A DNA stretch of 64,000 nt. It comes from UBA5614 sp963667535. GTDB taxonomy: Bacteria; Cloacimonadota; Cloacimonadia; Cloacimonadales; Cloacimonadaceae. Within the stretch, counting starts at the first letter, position 1; every line of letters starts with the position of its first letter. Location: positions 3,372,227 to 3,436,226 of the forward strand of contig CAXXDU010000002.1 in the NCBI GenBank assembly GCA_963667535.2. Reading direction: 5' to 3'. This document shows positions 44,589-53,174 of this stretch, in pieces. The notes beneath the pieces were generated by a model, which was given only the letters and a program-made list of their open reading frames with translations, made no database searches and was not told the DNA's origin. Both the position numbers and the translations under genes were made by a program.

Positions 44589-45860
44589 ATGTCTTTAACC
44601 ATACAGGATGTTCTGCCCCGCAGTCTGGCAGCTAAAAAGGGTATCAAGCCAGGAGATAAGCTGCTTTCCATTAATGGTAATGTAATCCGCGACTTTATAG
44701 ATTTGCAGTTCTATAGCTCTGATACACGGCTGGATTGTGCTCTGGAAACCCGTGAAGGTGAGAGCATAAATATTGAGATAATCCGCAATGATAAGACAGC
44801 GCTGGGCATTGAGCCTGAGGCCTATAGTCATATCTGTTGCGGTAATAAATGTGTGTTCTGTTTTATCGACCAGATGCCTCCTGCATTGAGAAACTCGCTA
44901 TACATCAAGGATGATGATTACCTTTATTCCTTTGTCTTTGGCAATTACATCTCGCTTACCAATCTGTCTGAGGCTGACTTTCAACGGATTATTGAGCAGA
45001 GGTTATCTCCTTTATACATTTCTGTGCATACCACCAATCCTGATTTACGCAAGCAAATGATGGGTTATCAGAGAGAGATTGATGTCTTTGCCAGTATGAA
45101 AAAGTTATCAAAACAAGGCATCCAGATTCACTGTCAGATTGTATTGGTACCGGATTGGAATGATAAAGAGGAGCTTAAACGCACTCTGGATGATTTGATA
45201 AGTCCCAAACTCAATATCTGCTCCATTGGCATTGTACCTGTCGGTTTGACCAAATACAGGGATAAACTATCCAAACTCAGGAATTTTACAGCCTCAGAAG
45301 CAAAAGATGTAATCGCATTGACACAGCAATACAGAGAGAAAAACCATCTGGATTATCTGTTCTGTTCGGATGAGCTGTTTATCGAAGCAGGACTGCCCAT
45401 TCCCGATAATGACTACTATCTGGATTATCCACAGATTGAAAACGGAATTGGTATGATTAGCCTGATGCTGGAAAACTGGAAAGAAAACCGCAGAGTTTTT
45501 TTGAAAGAAGTGCGTAAAAAAGGCAGACCGTTGAGATTTGTAACAGGAATATCTGCTGCCGGATACATGGAAATAATTGCAGCTGAGATTACCAAAAAAG
45601 CTGAATGCTGTCCGGCAAAAGTCCAATCCGTAATCAATAACTTTATGGGTGAAAACGTAACTGTCAGCGGGCTTTTGACATTTGGAGATATCAGAGAGCA
45701 AGTTATTCCTCACAAAGATGAAATCATAGCTCTTCCCGGAAATATTTTCAATCATGATGGCATAACTCTTGACGGTTTTAGCCAGCTTGATATAAAAGAA
45801 CACTGGCAAAGAGATATCCTGATTATCGACCCGATGTTCGATGATTGGGAATGGATGTAA
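44589..45860 (+). CDS. PDZ-radical SAM DUF512 protein
   Basis: Protein of 423 residues in the DUF512 (TIGR03279-like) family. Residues 1-75 are a PDZ domain (VLPRSLAAKKGIKPGDKLLSINGN). The radical SAM part carries CGNKCVFCFIDQMP, a C-x3-C-x2-C cluster typical of the superfamily, and SPLYISVHTTNPDLRKQMMG. The C-terminal DUF512 has VTGISAAGYMEII, CPAKVQSVINNFMGENVTVSGLLT and the conserved NHDGITLDG. The reaction is unknown. It is preceded by the cupin gene and followed 11 nt later by PhnD; the whole stretch 44316-47536 may be one transcript. Confidence 0.9.
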   Translation: MSLTIQDVLPRSLAAKKGIKPGDKLLSINGNVIRDFIDLQFYSSDTRLDCALETREGESINIEIIRNDKTALGIEPEAYSHICCGNKCVFCFIDQMPPALRNSLYIKDDDYLYSFVFGNYISLTNLSEADFQRIIEQRLSPLYISVHTTNPDLRKQMMGYQREIDVFASMKKLSKQGIQIHCQIVLVPDWNDKEELKRTLDDLISPKLNICSIGIVPVGLTKYRDKLSKLRNFTASEAKDVIALTQQYREKNHLDYLFCSDELFIEAGLPIPDNDYYLDYPQIENGIGMISLMLENWKENRRVFLKEVRKKGRPLRFVTGISAAGYMEIIAAEITKKAECCPAKVQSVINNFMGENVTVSGLLTFGDIREQVIPHKDEIIALPGNIFNHDGITLDGFSQLDIKEHWQRDILIIDPMFDDWEWM

Positions 45861-45871
45861 AGGAGATTACG

Positions 45872-46777
45872 ATGAGAAGATTATTGCTGATAGGATTGAT
45901 TTTTGTCCTGCTCATTACCATGAGTTGCAATGCCAAACCTCCTTTGGGAAGCAAGAAAAACCCTATTAAGATGTACTTTGTTCCATCCATGGAAGCCAAT
46001 AAAGTAGTAACCAGCGCAGAAGCTATTGCAGACCAGTTAAAGAAAGATACGGGTTATTACTTCAAAGTAGCAGTTCCCACCAGTTATGCAGCCGTTATTG
46101 AAGCAATGGGAACCGGAGAAGCAGATGTTGCCTGGCTGGCTACTTATGCCTATATTCTGGCTCATGATAAATATGGCGCTGTTGTTCGGCTCAGTACGGT
46201 TCGCAACGGTCTTAATAAATACCGTGGGCAGTTTATTGCCAGAGCAAACAGCAATATAAAGAAAATAGAAGATATTCAGGGTAAAGTGGTAGCCTTTACA
46301 GATGCTGCTTCCACCTCAGGATTTATCTATCCCTCAGCAGTTTTGCAAAGCAAGGGTATCAAACCACGCCAATACATCTTTGCCGGCGGACATCCGCAAG
46401 CAGTGCTTTCTGTGTATAGCAACAGAGCTGATGTGGGCTGCACCTACTGGTCACCACCTGACCAGGCAGGCATACCTCAGGACGCGCGTCTGAAACTGAT
46501 TGATACTTATCCTGATGTATTGGAAAAGATTGCTATCATCGGCTATACCGACTGGATTCCCAATGATACGGTCACAATGCGTAAAGATTTATCTCCGGCT
46601 ATTCAGGATAAGATTGTAAATTCCTTACTCAAGTTTGTTGCTACTCCTGATGGCAAAAAGGTTATGAAAGAGCTATATGACATCGATGGACTTAATAAAG
46701 CCACTGATGAAGATTATAATATTGTCAGAGAAACACTCAAGACTCTTGGTAAAAACCCGACAGATTTCCTGAAGTAA
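45872..46777 (+). CDS. phnD: PhnD-type ABC transporter substrate-binding lipoprotein
   Basis: Periplasmic or lipid-anchored binding protein of 301 residues. The start at 45872 is chosen because AGGAG lies just upstream and the signal peptide MRRLLLIGLIFVLLITMSC (lipobox ending in Cys) follows. The mature part shows the PhnD fold: KMYFVPSMEANKVVTSAEAIA, MGTGEADVAWLATYAYILAH, FTDAASTSGFIYPSAVL, the helix FAGGHPQAVLSV and CTYWSPP. It would bind phosphate, phosphite or a phosphonate. The ATPase gene follows 9 nt later. No PhnE permease follows, which is unusual. Confidence 0.9.
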   Translation: MRRLLLIGLIFVLLITMSCNAKPPLGSKKNPIKMYFVPSMEANKVVTSAEAIADQLKKDTGYYFKVAVPTSYAAVIEAMGTGEADVAWLATYAYILAHDKYGAVVRLSTVRNGLNKYRGQFIARANSNIKKIEDIQGKVVAFTDAASTSGFIYPSAVLQSKGIKPRQYIFAGGHPQAVLSVYSNRADVGCTYWSPPDQAGIPQDARLKLIDTYPDVLEKIAIIGYTDWIPNDTVTMRKDLSPAIQDKIVNSLLKFVATPDGKKVMKELYDIDGLNKATDEDYNIVRETLKTLGKNPTDFLK

Positions 46778-46786
46778 TATTAATTA

Positions 46787-47536
46787 ATGCTGCTAAAAAT
46801 CGACAACTTAAGCAAAAGCTATGATGCTAAAGTCTGGGCATTAAAAGATGTATCACTTACTGTTAATGAAGGTGATTTTATCATATTACTCGGTCTTTCC
46901 GGTTCAGGCAAATCAACCCTGCTGCGCAGTATAAACCGCTTAATTGAGCCGACCAAGGGCAGCATTCAATTTAACGGAACTGATGTTCTGGGCGCCAACA
47001 ATAAACAATTAAGAAATATCCGCAGTCAAATTGGCATGATATTTCAACAGTTTAATCTGGTGAAAAACCTGACAGTGATGACTAATGTGCTCACAGGCAG
47101 ATTGGGATATCATGGTGCAGTTTCCGAATTTAATCACGAAGATAAAGAACTGGCTTTTAAGTGTCTGGAAAGAGTCGGGCTGACCAGTTATGCATATCAG
47201 AAGGTGAAGCGGCTTTCCGGTGGTCAGCAGCAACGGGTAGCTATTGCCAGAGCTTTGATGCAAAAGCCCAAACTTATTCTGGCAGATGAACCGGTCGCCA
47301 GTCTGGACCCTGCCACCGCAGACAGCATCATGCAATATCTGGGAGAATTGAATAAAACTGATGGCATCACGGTTATTTGCTCGCTGCATTTCCTATCACT
47401 GGCAAGAAAATACGGCTCCAGGGTTCTGGCTCTGAAAGACGGGGAAATTGCTTTTCAAGGAAAACCGATAGATATTGATGAGGCACGCTTCAAAGAAATC
47501 TATGGTCAGGAAGCTGAAGAAATCGAAATTCAATAG
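46787..47536 (+). CDS. phnC: PhnC-type ABC transporter ATPase
   Basis: ATP-binding subunit of 249 residues. Walker A is LGLSGSGKSTL, the signature LSGGQQQRVAIARAL, Walker B LILADEPVASLD, with the Q-loop GMIFQQFNLVKNLTVMTNVL characteristic of phosphonate transporters (PhnC). It pairs with the upstream PhnD, 9 nt away. The permease PhnE is absent from this window: the next gene is on the opposite strand only 2 nt away, so the permease must be encoded elsewhere or replaced. Confidence 0.92.
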   Translation: MLLKIDNLSKSYDAKVWALKDVSLTVNEGDFIILLGLSGSGKSTLLRSINRLIEPTKGSIQFNGTDVLGANNKQLRNIRSQIGMIFQQFNLVKNLTVMTNVLTGRLGYHGAVSEFNHEDKELAFKCLERVGLTSYAYQKVKRLSGGQQQRVAIARALMQKPKLILADEPVASLDPATADSIMQYLGELNKTDGITVICSLHFLSLARKYGSRVLALKDGEIAFQGKPIDIDEARFKEIYGQEAEEIEIQ

Positions 47537-47538
47537 CT

Positions 47539-48813
47539 TTATTGAACTGCTTTTCTAATTAAATCAATTTCAGATAACAAATTCGAGAGCGAGACATATT
47601 CCTGTTTGTCTTTTAGCAGATTCTTGAGCAGAGCCTTACCTTCTCTGATATTTTCATCCCTGAGAATAATCATCGCCTGGCAATCATTCTTCGCAGCATT
47701 CTCCATTTCAGCATTGGTATCCAGAATATCTGCGCTGATAATAGTAGAGAGATTATGCTGATGCAGCTCCTGCACTATCTGAAGCAGCATGATTTCCAGC
47801 TCTTCTGATTGGGAACAGATATAAACTCTGAAAGGCTTGTTTTGCGACTGGAAAAGACCTCTTGCCTCCATTATCTGATATATCTGGTCAAGATTCAGAT
47901 AAAATCCCACAGCAGCTATCTGCTTGCCGATAATCCGCTTGGAGAGAAAATCATAACGACCACCACCGCCAATCACTATAGAATTGCCATTCTTGTTTAT
48001 CATGAAATTGAAAACTGTCTCGTTATAATAGGAAAAGTTCTTAAACAGGTGGTTGTTAACTTTATACTCATTGGCAATGTTGGCTTGAATCTTCTTTACA
48101 CGGTTAAAGTTAGTCTTGCATTTATGACAAAGATGGTCTTGTATCCTGGGACCCTGTTTGGTCGAGTGCAGACAGTCAGCTTTGAGGCATTCTGTACTAT
48201 GTAACGGATTGTTGTACAAATCTTCGAAACATGTAGGGCAATAACCTTCTTTATTGTTATCCAGAAACTCCCGCATAGCTGTAAAGAATTTTGGACGGCA
48301 GATATCACAACCGAAGCTGTTTATCTCCATCCAGGCATCTTTTAACCCTAGTTGTTCGCATATCTTCATGCCTAAACTGATGATTTCGTTTTCACTAAGA
48401 ATACTGTCGCTACCCAGTAATTCCACACCTAGCTGGTAAAACTCCATAGGCTTTTGGTCTATACCTTTTCTGAACATCGGGCCATGATAAAAAATACGGT
48501 GAATTTTATCATCCTGAAAACGGTATGCTACGTGATTTAGAACATTGATTGTACCTTCAGGACGAAGACTAAGGAGGCTGATATGCTGATCAGGCTGGTC
48601 AAGATTGAGTAACTGTTGGGCAATCTGCTGAACTTCGTCAGTATCGAGCAGAGCTGTGATTCCTTTATAGAGGATATTGTAGTCTTGTAAAACCGATAGC
48701 CGGATTTCCTGATAATTATAAAGTGATAGTACTTGTTCAACCTGGTTTTCCAGATACTTCCATTTCCAGACATCTTCAGGCATTATTTCGTGGAAAGAAA
48801 TCGGTTTTTCCAT
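47539..48813 (-). CDS. Divergent histidyl-tRNA-synthetase-like protein
   Basis: Class II synthetase core of 424 residues closest to HisRS. RPEGT (84-88) and motif 2 with R115 (GPMFRKG) are present, as is GGGGRYDFL (282-290, motif 3 area). The motif 2 glutamate and RPQ of true HisRS are missing, and the signature RGLDYY arginine of the active site is replaced by K258 (LFKNFSYY). Eight cysteines lie in the insertion between (C169, C172, C192, C195, C209, C214, C229, C232), probably two zinc sites. A C-terminal anticodon-binding-like domain follows. It could be an atypical HisRS, a HisZ-like regulatory subunit, or a paralogue with a new role; the loss of the arginine disfavours ordinary aminoacylation. 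No his genes are adjacent. Confidence 0.75.
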   Translation of the reverse strand: MEKPISFHEIMPEDVWKWKYLENQVEQVLSLYNYQEIRLSVLQDYNILYKGITALLDTDEVQQIAQQLLNLDQPDQHISLLSLRPEGTINVLNHVAYRFQDDKIHRIFYHGPMFRKGIDQKPMEFYQLGVELLGSDSILSENEIISLGMKICEQLGLKDAWMEINSFGCDICRPKFFTAMREFLDNNKEGYCPTCFEDLYNNPLHSTECLKADCLHSTKQGPRIQDHLCHKCKTNFNRVKKIQANIANEYKVNNHLFKNFSYYNETVFNFMINKNGNSIVIGGGGRYDFLSKRIIGKQIAAVGFYLNLDQIYQIMEARGLFQSQNKPFRVYICSQSEELEIMLLQIVQELHQHNLSTIISADILDTNAEMENAAKNDCQAMIILRDENIREGKALLKNLLKDKQEYVSLSNLLSEIDLIRKAVQ

Positions 48814-48970
48814 TATTTATAGCTCCTGTCAGAGTTAACTGAGCAATTCTAAATTGTGCATTTATCAATCAGTTATACAATAAATGCACTAGTCAGGTTA
48901 CAAACTTTGAGTATGGCTATATTGTCAATAATATCCCGATTGCACCAAATTGCAACATTTTCTATTAGCT

Positions 48971-51016
48971 TTATTGCATCATCAGCATCTTTCTGGTTAT
49001 GACCTTATTATTGTTTTGCATAACACAGAAATAAATACCACTACCAGGTATCTTGTTATCTGCATCCTTTCCATTCCACACCATTTCATGCTTTCCGGGC
49101 TCGTAAACCCTATCAGTTAAATTGCAGACTAATTGTCCTTTAATGTTATAAATTGATATCTTAATTCTGCTTTTTTGTGTAGTTTCATAATGAATAGTAG
49201 TCTGCTGTTTGTAAGGATTAGGTTGATTTATCAATGTCATCAAAGGTACGTTTGCATTATCATCAATGGAAGAGCCATTATTGATGAGTAATTGCAGGAT
49301 ATTAGATTGCAGTCTGATTTCATTTTCACCGGGATTAAAAACAGAGATTACTCTAAAATCGTAAAGTGAATTATTTGTCAGCCCGGAAACTGAAGATGTA
49401 TTTACATTTCCCGATACAATTTCTGACTGCCATTCTGTTGTTGAGTCTGTAAGTTTATATTGCAATTCAAAAATTACCGGGGGAGTATAATTTGCCCAAT
49501 TCAAACTGACTGCCCCCTCTGCAATTTGTTGAACATTCAATAAATATGGCGTGGATGTAAGACCCGACATATTGCCCAGATAAAAGTTACCGGCAATCAT
49601 ATTATCCGCTAATACTGACCTTTGCTTTAGCTCTTCAATATTCTCACCCAAGAACATGGTCATAAAGAAAGTCAAAGTACCATGCGGTCCCAAACTTAAC
49701 CGGTCTGAAGGATTGGGGTTACCGGGAGAGGGCTGGGATGCATAACAACTTGCCAGATATCTGGTATCACAAGGAATGCTTTGTTCATACTCTTCCACGG
49801 TTCCGGTAGGTCCACCCCGCAAAAGATTGTTTTTATAGGTATTGGGATTTCGTCCGGTCATGAGCCAATATTTCTCATTAGCAGTTCTGTTTGTGCCAGT
49901 GCTCAATGATTGCGGATTCCAGTCATTGGGACCATTTCCGACATTCCAGCACCAGGCAGTATGAAACAGATTAACATTGGGTACAACTAATTTTGTCCCA
50001 ATCCAGGCGGCTGTTGTTCCATTGTCACCATCGGCATCTCTGGAATATGCAAATTCATAGCCATTCATAACATAACCACTCACATCATCTGTAGCACCTC
50101 CGGCTCCGGCTGTATTTGGCTTACAGTCGTTATCAATAAAACTGCCAATGTTTAAATCAAACAAGGTATCTATTTCGCTTGGATTATACAGAGTGTATTT
50201 CATAATTAAAATCTTATCATAGTTTTCCAATGGAAAGGCATAACTTTTCTGTTCAACCGCAATGTTTAAGGGAATATGCCTGCTTGACGATCTTGCGGTA
50301 CCCCAGTCTCTCTCTCCTAAAGTACCAAAAGGACTATAATCGTAGTATATGCCGGTTAACGTTTCAAATCCTGATTCATTTCCAGTTTGTCCGGTTGGAA
50401 TAGTAAAGCAGTATGTACCGGTGGGATCCGGTATGGCAAAAGGTCTGGGATCTGGATTAGACAGAATACTCTTCATTACCTTATCCTGAGTATTGTATTG
50501 TTCGTACAAAGCTTGGATTGCACTATTACCTGACTCTAACGGGTTATAAGCCGGCAGAAATTCGAAAAGGTCTTTATCACCATCAAAGCCGACAGTGGTC
50601 AGGGTATCAACAACAGGTTTCAGGTTAGTGTTCCATCCAACGCTTCCTTCTGCTACGGTCTCACTGCTATCTGCTGACGGATGCTGTGCTACCCAATATA
50701 ATTTATCACCAGTTACATTCCTGCGGTACTTCTTTGCTCCAATCCAGATTGAGCCAATATAAAGATAATCAACATTACTGCCACCTGGATATTCTAAGGA
50801 AGGATGCTGTGGAATGGCATCATCACCTGAACCCATAAATCCATAATTCGTTTCCCTGAGCCATATACTTGTGGAATTGTGATATTGAGATAAATCCAGT
50901 TTCCTGACAGAGCTATTCACTTCTGAGAAGTTTACCGTTTCAGATAAGGCAAACACCTGTACAACAGAAAAGATAACCAAACAAACAATTAAAATAAGAA
51001 TTCTTTTAGCTTTCAT
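48971..51016 (-). CDS. Large secreted protein, tandem paralogue 1
   Basis: Exported protein of 681 residues. Signal peptide to about residue 24 (IVCLVIFSVVQVFA). The main domain (about 40-490) has no recognised family; it contains WIGAKKYRRN, LYWVAQHP, DGDKDLFELLPAYNPLESG-like and DVSGYVM motifs shared with the two upstream paralogues. A fibronectin-like domain (about 500-585) and a FlgD-type C-terminal domain with ISIYNIKGQLVCNL and SGIYFCVMQ follow, which serve as type IX secretion signal. Surface location is expected. Its N-terminal 50 residues are almost the same as in paralogue 2. Confidence 0.85.
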   Translation of the reverse strand: MKAKRILILIVCLVIFSVVQVFALSETVNFSEVNSSVRKLDLSQYHNSTSIWLRETNYGFMGSGDDAIPQHPSLEYPGGSNVDYLYIGSIWIGAKKYRRNVTGDKLYWVAQHPSADSSETVAEGSVGWNTNLKPVVDTLTTVGFDGDKDLFEFLPAYNPLESGNSAIQALYEQYNTQDKVMKSILSNPDPRPFAIPDPTGTYCFTIPTGQTGNESGFETLTGIYYDYSPFGTLGERDWGTARSSSRHIPLNIAVEQKSYAFPLENYDKILIMKYTLYNPSEIDTLFDLNIGSFIDNDCKPNTAGAGGATDDVSGYVMNGYEFAYSRDADGDNGTTAAWIGTKLVVPNVNLFHTAWCWNVGNGPNDWNPQSLSTGTNRTANEKYWLMTGRNPNTYKNNLLRGGPTGTVEEYEQSIPCDTRYLASCYASQPSPGNPNPSDRLSLGPHGTLTFFMTMFLGENIEELKQRSVLADNMIAGNFYLGNMSGLTSTPYLLNVQQIAEGAVSLNWANYTPPVIFELQYKLTDSTTEWQSEIVSGNVNTSSVSGLTNNSLYDFRVISVFNPGENEIRLQSNILQLLINNGSSIDDNANVPLMTLINQPNPYKQQTTIHYETTQKSRIKISIYNIKGQLVCNLTDRVYEPGKHEMVWNGKDADNKIPGSGIYFCVMQNNNKVITRKMLMMQ

Positions 51017-51058
51017 TCTTCCTTTCCATTATATAGCTAAGGTTTAAATATGCCTGCA

Positions 51059-53131
51059 TTATTTCAGCATTAACATCTTATGGACTTTGTCTTTCCCTGC
51101 AACTGACAAACGGCAAAAGTAAATTCCGTTGCCAACCTGATTGTTATCTCTATCCTTTCCATTCCATTTCAGCTCATAATTCCCGGGTTCTTTTATCTCG
51201 TCGACAAGAGTATTGATCAATTGTCCTTTTATATTGTAGATTGCCAATCTGGAATAACACTTACCTGATATTTCATATTCTATAGTCGTTTCAGGATTAA
51301 ACGGATTGGGATAATTCGATACAGATATCGAGGGTGATATTGTATTATCTTCATTACTGACCGGATTATTAATAACAAATTCCATTGTGTTAGATGTCAG
51401 GGATATTTCATCTGGTCCGGGATTGAATACTGCTGAGACTTTGAATTTATAACTAACACCATTAATTAATCCTGAGACAATACCACTGCTTGAAGTTCCC
51501 GGATAGGGGATAGTTTCCCATTGCGTATCGGGAGCATCTGTTGGTTTATACATTACATTGTGTTGATCAGGTTCTGTATATGCAGCCCAATTAAGGGTTA
51601 CTGTCCAGTCAGTTGTCTGAGAAACACCAGTTAAATAAGGAAAAGATGTCAATCCTTCCATGTTACCCAAATCATAATTGTTCAGGACTAAGTTTTCTGC
51701 CATTACTGCACTTTGTTTTAATTGCTCCAAACCATTTCCTGCAAAAATAGCTACATAGAAAACGATATTGCTGAGAGGATTAAGGTTTATCCGATTCTCG
51801 GGATTCGGATTTGTGACTGTAGGTTGGCTTCCATAAAAGCTGGTCATAAAACGTGTTTCGCAAGGATCAGGTTGTTCATATTCGGTTACATTGCCGGAAG
51901 GACCACCCCGCAGGGCTTTATATTTTGAATTAACTACAGGATTTGGATTTCTTCCTGTCATCAGCCAATATTTCTCATTGGCAGTTAACCTTGAACTCAA
52001 TGAAAGGCTTTGCGGAGTCCAATCGTCCGGACCATCGGCTATCTGCCAATACCAGTCTGAACGGTTCAAATTCAAATCGGATAACATAAGTTTTACTCCT
52101 ATCAAAGCAGGAGTCAAGCCACCATCTCCATCGTAATCCCTGGAATAAGCAAATTCATACGTGCCGGCCTCAGTTCCACCCATCACATATCCACTCACAT
52201 CATCATATGCAGCGAAAGAACCAATAGCTTCAGGACCGCAATCACAATCAATGTATGAACCAAAACAAAAATCTTCCAGAGTATCAACTGTGCTCGTATT
52301 ATAGATACTATACTTCATAATTATCAGGTTATCATAGTTCTGCAAGGGGAATGCATAACTTTTTTGCTCAATTGCAATTTTCAAAGGGTAATGAACGTTG
52401 CTCAATCTGGATGTACCCCAATCTCTATCTCCCACAGTATTAAAAGGACTATAATCATAGTAATAACTATATAATGTTTCAAAACCCGGTTCAGTACCTG
52501 TTTGTTCTGTCGGAATTGAAAAACAATATGTTCCGGTCGTATCAGGTATTGAAAAAGATCTCGGAACAGGATTGGATAGGATGCTTTTCATTACATTATC
52601 CTGCAGGTTATATAGACTATATAAACCTTGTATTTGAATGTTAGCAGATTCTAGAGGATTATAAGCCGGCAGCAATTCATACAAATCTTTATCTCCGTCA
52701 AATCCTACAGAAACAAGTGTGTCAATTACTGCTTTCATATTAATGTTCCAGCCCGGGTCTCCTTCAGCTATGACAGCGCTGCTATCTGCAGAAGGCTGTT
52801 GAGCAACCCAATACAGTTTAGCTCCTGCAGCATTCCTTCTGTGTTTCTTTGCTCCGATCCACACAGAACCATTATAAAGATAATTAATCCCACTACCGCC
52901 CGGAAATTCCAAAGATGGAAACTGTGGTACTAAACCATTGCCAGAACCGATAAAACCATAGTTTGAGCTTTTCAACCAGATACGACCGGAATTGTGATAT
53001 TGAGATAAATCCAGTTTCCTGATAGAGCTATTCATTTCTGAGAAGTTTACCGTTTCAGATAAGGCAAACACCTGTAAAACAGAAAAGATAAACAAACAAA
53101 CGATTATAACAAGAATTCTTTTAGCTTTCAT
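51059..53131 (-). CDS. Large secreted protein, tandem paralogue 2
   Basis: Exported protein of 690 residues with the same layout as its neighbours: signal peptide (IVCLFIFSVLQVFA), long unknown domain with WIGAKKHRRN and LYELLPAYNPLES, a fibronectin-like segment (about 500-590), and a FlgD-type sorting domain (SNYPNPFNPETTIEYEIS, GNGIYFCRLSVAGKDKVHKM). Its N-terminus nearly equals that of paralogue 1, while its last 35 residues nearly equal those of paralogue 3, a mosaic suggesting recombination between copies. It lies 42 nt from each neighbour and is probably co-transcribed. Confidence 0.85.
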   Translation of the reverse strand: MKAKRILVIIVCLFIFSVLQVFALSETVNFSEMNSSIRKLDLSQYHNSGRIWLKSSNYGFIGSGNGLVPQFPSLEFPGGSGINYLYNGSVWIGAKKHRRNAAGAKLYWVAQQPSADSSAVIAEGDPGWNINMKAVIDTLVSVGFDGDKDLYELLPAYNPLESANIQIQGLYSLYNLQDNVMKSILSNPVPRSFSIPDTTGTYCFSIPTEQTGTEPGFETLYSYYYDYSPFNTVGDRDWGTSRLSNVHYPLKIAIEQKSYAFPLQNYDNLIIMKYSIYNTSTVDTLEDFCFGSYIDCDCGPEAIGSFAAYDDVSGYVMGGTEAGTYEFAYSRDYDGDGGLTPALIGVKLMLSDLNLNRSDWYWQIADGPDDWTPQSLSLSSRLTANEKYWLMTGRNPNPVVNSKYKALRGGPSGNVTEYEQPDPCETRFMTSFYGSQPTVTNPNPENRINLNPLSNIVFYVAIFAGNGLEQLKQSAVMAENLVLNNYDLGNMEGLTSFPYLTGVSQTTDWTVTLNWAAYTEPDQHNVMYKPTDAPDTQWETIPYPGTSSSGIVSGLINGVSYKFKVSAVFNPGPDEISLTSNTMEFVINNPVSNEDNTISPSISVSNYPNPFNPETTIEYEISGKCYSRLAIYNIKGQLINTLVDEIKEPGNYELKWNGKDRDNNQVGNGIYFCRLSVAGKDKVHKMLMLK

Positions 53132-53174
53132 TCTTCCTTCCCATTATAAAACTAAAGTTTTAAATATGCCTGCT

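Noticed and set aside
47539..48813. HisZ, the ATP phosphoribosyltransferase regulatory subunit
   Set aside because: HisZ lacks the cysteine-rich insertion and no histidine biosynthesis gene is nearby; the call is left as HisRS-like.
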